Assembly: GCA_028583405.1 (NCBI GenBank)
Contig: CM053261.1
Location: 16,546,783 to 16,610,782, forward strand
Direction: 5' to 3'
DNA length: 64,000 bases
Origin: Pogonophryne albipinna
Lineage: Eukaryota > Chordata > Actinopteri > Perciformes > Artedidraconidae
The notes below the pieces were generated by a model, which saw only the letters and a list, made by a program, of their open reading frames with translations, made no database searches and was not told the origin of the DNA. Both the position numbers and the translations under genes were made by a program. Shown here piece by piece: positions 58,271 through 64,000 of the stretch. How positions within the stretch are numbered: the stretch's first letter is position 1; each line of letters begins with the position of its first letter.

Positions 58271-59540
58271 GATGGATATTATATAGACCTGGGGTTATGT
58301 TGGTGTGTTTTCACGTGCACTTGAACTTCGATTATACCCTCCAGCCCAACTTTTAAGTAGATTGCATGAACTGCAAATGGAAGTTGTAACCTACGTTAAA
58401 GACAAGTAAATAATATGTCCATCCGTAGACATGGCCAAATCGGTGATAGATGAGCTGTCACAAGAACAATGGACTGTGAAGGCAGCATTACTGTGCTTTG
58501 GTGCAACCGTTTCTGTGGAGATTTTCATTCAGACTGCTGACATTGGCCCTATAAGGGCCTAACCACGCAGGTTTATTATTTGCCTCATTTGGTAATGATG
58601 TATTTCTTGTCAAGATCGAGCCAAAATTCCTAATTGTAGAGATGCTTTTGCCAAAAAACTTCCTCTCAATTGTCATTCTATGTCTTGTCTTCCATTGTTC
58701 GACAAGGCTCGAGTTTAAAGGCTGTTCAGACCGCAGCCACAATACTGTATTACTGTAGGTGTGTTTTCAGAGAGATGTTGTTGAAATGGACATGAAACAT
58801 GAACTGACTTCTAATAGACATCACTGAAACAGAAAACTGTAAACCTACGGCCACAATTTCTGTACTGACGATGAAGAATTGAGGCCTCTGCGGGGATTTC
58901 TTTCTACCACTCATGGATTGTAGCATGGCTTATTGCTCTTCATTGGACTGGATGGGATGGAATAAAAAAAAGATATAATGATGCTATTATTAGAAAATGT
59001 GTGCGTTGACAAAACGGCCTTCTGAAGATGAACCAGTCCTTCAGCAATATGGGCATAGTGTCTTACAACAACAACAACAACATAAATCCTCAAATACAAT
59101 TGTACTGATGCACTTCTCCAAGACACATTTAATGAGTAAATGCCCTTTTAGAGAAATTTGGAACACCCACCACCATCCTTTTCCATTTCATGTGTTTTTA
59201 TATATAATATATTTTTTTTTTATGGTGTCCACTACAGACATAACTGGAATTTGTACTTTTGAAATTATTGGTGTTTTTTTCTTTGTGTTACTCTAGATCT
59301 TGTACATTCATAAAAAAGAACATTGCCTGGATACTAAAAATCCCTTCTCACAAGCTCTGTAACATGTTTGTCCTGCATTTTGATTTATTTGGTTTTTGTT
59401 ATTTACGTGGGCTCTACTGAAACTATAATCCATCCTTCCAAGTCATCCTTGTTGTTTTTGTAATTCATTTGACAACCCAGTGTTGTGAATGTACCAAGAG
59501 TTTCACATGATGTGAAATAAAACCTTGCCTAATCAAATAC
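58271..59540 (+). other. stard7: stard7 3' untranslated region
   Basis: About 1.25 kb of AT-rich sequence without competing frames runs to an AATAAA at 59,516-59,521. An ACAACAACAACAACAAC run is at about 59,065. Earlier AATAAA-like sites (for example GGAATAAAAAAA near 58,960) could give a shorter transcript. Confidence 0.6.
59516..59521 (+). terminator. stard7: Likely stard7 polyadenylation signal
   Basis: AATAAA in TGTGAAATAAAACCTTGCC. The cleavage site would lie 10-30 bp downstream. This is the best-placed canonical signal after the stop codon. Confidence 0.5.
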
Positions 59541-60917
59541 ACAGTTTACAGCCTGACAATCTGTCAAAAATATATTGAAATGAATTTGTATTTAAAAACA
59601 TCCCATCTTGCTCTAAAATGTTGTGTCAATAGTCATGTGGTACATCTGAGTGAATACGCGGCAGTAGCTATCTCAAGATAAAGCAGAATTAGTATAAAAA
59701 ATTATATATCCACTGAAAAATTTGTAAAATTCTGAAATGATATTTCCAGCTATTTGATTCATAAAAATGTCAGTGTAAGCTGTGATATACAGATATGTTG
59801 AAAGTGTGACAGTTTTTTTATATTTATCTTTTGTGGTCAAACAACATGGACTCTCACGATATATTAACCAATTAAACATTGTGTTTGCTAATGTTCAGTT
59901 TGCGAATGTATCTGCTAATGCTCTGCCATTTGCTGACGGCTTTGTGCCATCTGCCATAGTGTAGAAGAGTTGTCGCATAATGCTTTTGTGTTTTCTTTTA
60001 GCAGGCAGTATAAAGTGGGTTGTAATTTGCTTTCACATGAGAATGAATTGGGGACAGAAAAATAATTGTGTGCACTTATTACCCTGTGATTTCAAGACTG
60101 ATTGAAATGGAATAGCGAATAATCAGATCAAATAAACATTTTCATCTGTGTGGTACTGGGTTCAGCTGTTCATTGCAGAGCACTCTTGGATTTGACCTTG
60201 TTTAGATAAAATGGTGATTAGCCTTGTGTTTGTGCGAAGCAGCCAACGTAGTCCTGTCTAATGGGATAATCTGTAAACCCCACTCTGCCTGTCTGGGCAA
60301 AAGGTCAGTGACGGACTGCAAAGAGGCTCCGCAGTTTACTGAACACTCTGACAGCTCAACACGTCAGCCTGGAAGTTACTCTAATGGCTAAATCTGTTTT
60401 CCTAAATCAAATGAACTACCTATTACATACAGTATGTGCTGTTCATATCATAGAGTACTGACAGTATGCAATATGATCATAGTGTACTACTTAAGCTGTC
60501 AGTTTATCTAGTATCCATCGACGTCACACTCCACGTAAAACCTGCTTAAAATCAGATTGGCATGGTGGATCGGATGTTATAAATTTTGTGAGAATCTAGC
60601 ATTTTTTAATAAGATGTGATATTTTAAGCATACTTTAAATATAGATTTATTTCATGATTTTGTTAAAAATAAGTAAAGGACCACACAGAAATACTTCGGT
60701 GTTGATAGGTTTTTGTTTTGAGATGCTTATTGAATATTGTTTATATTTACTACTTGAAAGAAACATGTGCTGATTCTGTTTGCCGAGATAATCTTCGAAA
60801 GTTCTTATATTGATTTTTGACACGTAACAGTTTGTGTAAATACTAAATGATTGATGGCTAAATTCCTTCTGCAGTTCAGGGTTCTTTATTAACTGGGACA
60901 CTACAGCAGAGCCATCC
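59541..60917. other. No recognised feature
   Basis: AT-rich intergenic sequence with only short chance frames. TTTGCTAATGTTCAGTTTGC and related GCTAATG segments form a few imperfect copies at 59,885-59,930. Confidence 0.45.
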
Positions 60918-61762
60918 TTAAAAGGACACCTATCATGCTATATTTAAATGATATATTGTAGGGCCATACCTATATAAGGTATATTTATACGTTTCTGTTT
61001 TCAAAATACCAAACAGATCATGCATTTTAGCCATGCCTCATTTCGCTCTATTTGCTGTTCTCCAGCCCTGTTTTTGCAGGGGGCTGATTCTGTGAGCTGC
61101 AGCTGACCACGCCCCCCTGCAGGAGAGGGGAGCGTGCTCTGATCAAGTCAGAAGAGGGGGAGAAAAATAGATCTCCGTCCTCCGTGTTTTATTATATTAT
61201 TATATAGAGTCGTTATTCATTTGTTTTAAAGCTCAATAAATAACAAAGAAGACCTTTGACCGGCACTTTTCTCATTTTGTCCGGAAGATTTAAACTTTAA
61301 CGGACATCTTGACCGGTGAAAGAAAACCTAACTGAAACTCTGCCGCACGGTCCCCTCGTTCCTTGGAAGAGGCGGAGAGGTGGGTGCTTGTCATCTGCTG
61401 GTGGACTAACCAGAGAGAATTACAGTGCTTGCCTCGACGGGGAGGGATTGCATTGAATTACAGCAGCGGGAGCAAACGCTTGCCTAGGGGAGGGAGAAAA
61501 AGAGCCACGGCGGAGAATAAACAGAAGGGCAACCATGCGCGGGAATTCTTCTTCCCTGATTTTGTGGCAGACTACAGCGCCACTTACAGGCCTGGCATAT
61601 GTACTACAGCGTACTACAGATATTTGACACTAGGGGGGGTTACTTGTCAGAAATGTGTTCTAGGTGGTCTATTTAGTCTAAATGACGTTCCCCTTAATTT
61701 CCCCAAAAGCAGAAATGGGTCCGGTTTCTTATGGGTTAAACGTATAGGCTTAAAGGCATAAT
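60918..61762. mobile_element. MITE-like sequence with an embedded hAT end
   Basis: It begins AAAAGGACACCTATCATGCT and finishes near GGCATAATAGAACT, a weak complement. Inside, 61,220-61,346 matches the right end of the intron 4 hAT element (AAATAACAAAGAAGACCTTT onwards). A 132-codon plus-strand frame over 61,363-61,761 shows no family pattern. Confidence 0.4.
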
Positions 61763-62223
61763 AGAACTACTGTAATATATATTCAACTTGTGCCCCGCTG
61801 GACTTACTTTTCTGTGGTTGACCGTTACTGTGACATATCACTATAGCCACGGAAGATAGTTTGTGTGTTTCATTCCCATGCATCAAGGTTATTTTCATGT
61901 AGCCTAATTGTTTTTCCTGCACAGTATAGAGTCTTGTTGTGATGAGAGGGATACAGGTATTTCATTAAAAAAAACGTGCTCCCTTGAGAATAGCTACAGA
62001 ATTTATATCACAATTTAATTGGAGCTGATCACAACTTGTCATGAGTGATCCAGTCATCTCGATGAGCGTTCGGGCTGTGAATAAACAACTTGTGTTTTAC
62101 TTTTAGGCTGTCTGAAGGTATGGACAGCTATCAAAGCTACTATACATCACATTAAGAACGATGTACAAATGAAAGTCGGACACAAATATATAATTTAAAT
62201 GATTTATTCAAGTTTGCTATGAT
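61763..62223. other. No recognised feature
   Basis: AT-rich intergenic sequence. Nothing beyond chance frames is seen. Confidence 0.45.
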
Positions 62224-62640
62224 TTGAACAGGCATCCACACAGTCACCTACTTTGTAATGTTCGATACCTCCCTGTAAGCGTCACGATATCCACCTCTCA
62301 CCCACAACCTCACATACGAGTACTGAATGTGCATCAAAGTGATCTTAGGAAGGCAGATATAGCAAAAGATGAACGTAAACGACAAACGAGGCGATCGACA
62401 TGTTTATTTCCTGGTAAGTCAACAATGGGTCCTCAATGTACACGCCCCGGATTCCTATGACGAAAATAATAGAATGTTGCCAGTTGTCATGACTCAACTT
62501 ATACTGCAACACCGGCCGTGGCCCAACCCATGGGCCCAACCCCACATTCCCCTGATAGGTGGAGAGTTGGTCCAATAGCCGTAGCGCCACCGTCCTGACG
62601 TCAGGACAGTGTTCAAATCGCAAATCTGGATCAGTTTTTA
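62224..62640. other. CpG-containing patch, possible promoter or exon
   Basis: CpG density rises here compared with the AT-rich flanks. A strong donor TTTCCTG|GTAAGTC occurs at 62,412/62,413 on the plus strand, a CCAATAGCCGTAGCGCC element at about 62,571 and a TGACGTCAGG CRE-like site at about 62,597. No protein family was recognised in either strand's frames. It may be the edge of a neighbouring gene or a non-coding transcript. Confidence 0.3.
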
Positions 62641-63728
62641 TCAGATCCGTTGCAGCCCCTTTTTTTAGAGATTTGGGTATGGAGGAAAATAGAGAGGGTT
62701 GTGTTTTCTGACACTTGGTGAGTTCCCTGGAACACCGGGGACACATAGCCTATTCATGTATAAAAGACTTACAAAAATGCACTGATGCTTTTCGTTGACA
62801 AGAAAATTGTCTGATGGTAAAAACAATTCTATTGAATTTTTTTTCTTCCAGAAATGCATTTTATTAATTGCATTTTGAAATAATAAAATATAAGAACTGC
62901 ATTTATGATGGTATATATAATTTAGGAATTACATGAACTCATCCACGGGGAGAGTGCAATCCCATACACATAAAGCAAAACCAAAAATAGACAATATTTA
63001 TTTTAACTGGCACACACTGCTGAACTTCCAAATAAGGACAGTCACGTTTTTCAGGGATAATGTTTGATATGAGAAATGCATGAATAAATATGTCTCCAGG
63101 ATAGAGCTCTTTGCCCCTGTACAACATGACAAGAGAAATCTGTCTACTTCATCGCTTTAATGGTCACTCTAACAGAGAATCAAGTTTAAAAGTCTTAAAG
63201 CAATATTCATCAGTGTATGTAGTCATGTTACGCCTGCAGTGCACAAAGACCGTAATCATTAATAAATAAGAGTCATAAAGAAAGGATGAGTCTGGTTTTA
63301 TAATTTCACATTTATTGTTTGAATGTACTAGTTATGACTTGACTTATGGGACAACATAGACACTATATAGAAGCAAAGCTAACATGATTTTTATCAACAT
63401 TTCAAGAACATAAACTCCATCTACGAAACATACGAGCTTCGATGTCACATGGTTTGATTTACAGATCGGTGATGTGTCCACAGTCTTAACAGAGTGCCGT
63501 TGTTTTAATATATGACCTCAACTGTCTGAAATGATTAGCCATTATTGAAAGCCACAGAGCACTTACAGTAATTGATCCGTTTCCACAAATCTGCCATGTT
63601 ATACACCAACCGCCTTTGAGGCCCACTCTGTTTATATTTTTTATATCCAATGTTGACCTTTATTCAACCTAAAAAAAAAAAATCAAATTAAACACACAGG
63701 ATGTTAAAATGTTCTTTATTGGTTGTAT
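62641..63728. other. No recognised gene; several TTTATT motifs
   Basis: AT-rich with several reversed AATAAA signals (for example at 63,000 and 63,311), which would fit the 3' untranslated region of a minus-strand gene lying beyond 64,000. No coding exon is visible. Confidence 0.3.
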
Positions 63729-64000
63729 CAAATCAAAATCAAATCAAGTTTTATTTATATAGCACATTTATAAACGATTTTTGGTCGAGCCAAAGTGCTG
63801 TACATAAAATAAAAATAGCCTACAGTAGAGACACTTTACAGCAAATACAACAACACAGATTGTTCAGAATATCAGTATGAGAAAAACGACACCCTCTGTC
63901 CTTAGACCCTCACATCATACAAGGAAAAACTTCCAGAGAAAACCCACAGTTTAAGGGCAAAAAATGGGAGAAACCTCATACATATGGAATACATCATGAG
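63729..64000. repeat. Interspersed repeat common in teleosts (partial)
   Basis: CAAGTTTTATTTATATAGCA, then CAAAGTGCTGTACA, then CCAGAGAAAACCCACAG and GGGAGAAACCTCA form the well-known order of a very abundant fish interspersed repeat of non-LTR origin (from memory). It runs off the window edge. Confidence 0.65.

Noticed and set aside
61363..61761. 132-codon plus-strand frame starting in a MITE-like segment
   Set aside because: It begins just after an hAT end and shows no domain. The MITE-like ends around it explain the sequence better than a gene does.
62345..62746. 133-codon minus-strand frame
   Set aside because: No family pattern. The strong splice donor on the opposite strand inside it argues against it, although the patch is listed as a finding.

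Overview
The window reads as nuclear DNA of a ray-finned fish, probably a percomorph teleost. The evidence is a clear eight-exon vertebrate STARD7 gene, spliced genes with GT-AG introns, long CA/GT microsatellites, and dense nested DNA transposons of the hAT, piggyBac-like and TA-target types, plus LTR retroelements. The species cannot be named from the sequence alone. Most open frames are chance frames inside repeats, for example poly-Thr-His or poly-Cys-Val frames in (CA)n.

Layout. Positions 1-2,130 and 27,344-29,010 are arms of a long inverted repeat; each arm carries the same SAMD3-like exon. Between and beyond them lies a mosaic of three repeated blocks. The B block carries a BED-finger remnant (copies at 3,953, 6,903, 12,555 and 32,453). 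The P block is piggyBac-derived, with decayed transposase pieces, a CA repeat, a ~361-bp tandem array and a TTAA-flanked end (copies at 2,131, 14,770 inverted, 16,289, 18,245, 41,962 inverted and 48,409). The Q block follows P (51 kb, with fragments at 11.6, 17.7, 23.7 and 26.4 kb). The copy at 48.4-52.5 kb is the least interrupted, so it gives empty sites for elements inserted in other copies. Decayed exons of a DUF4806-type gene occur in two separated groups (30.3-31.3 kb and 9.0-10.5 kb). A retrovirus-like LTR with a tRNA-Trp-type primer site ends at 34,243 and is followed by a long, mostly non-coding body. A ~6-kb block interrupts a P copy at 42.4-48.4 kb and holds one hAT element inside another.

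The only gene that looks intact is stard7 (+ strand, 53,907-58,270, 407 codons), a START-domain lipid-transfer protein. Its intron 4 holds an 879-bp non-autonomous hAT element and intron 7 a 447-bp TTAA element. Downstream to 64,000 I see a 3'UTR, MITE-like sequence, one CpG-rich patch of unknown role and an interspersed repeat.

I found no operon-like system, CRISPR array, or tRNA/rRNA gene. The interest lies in how the mosaic was assembled: nested insertions with exact target duplications, elements whose two halves lie in reversed order, and a gene split the same way.
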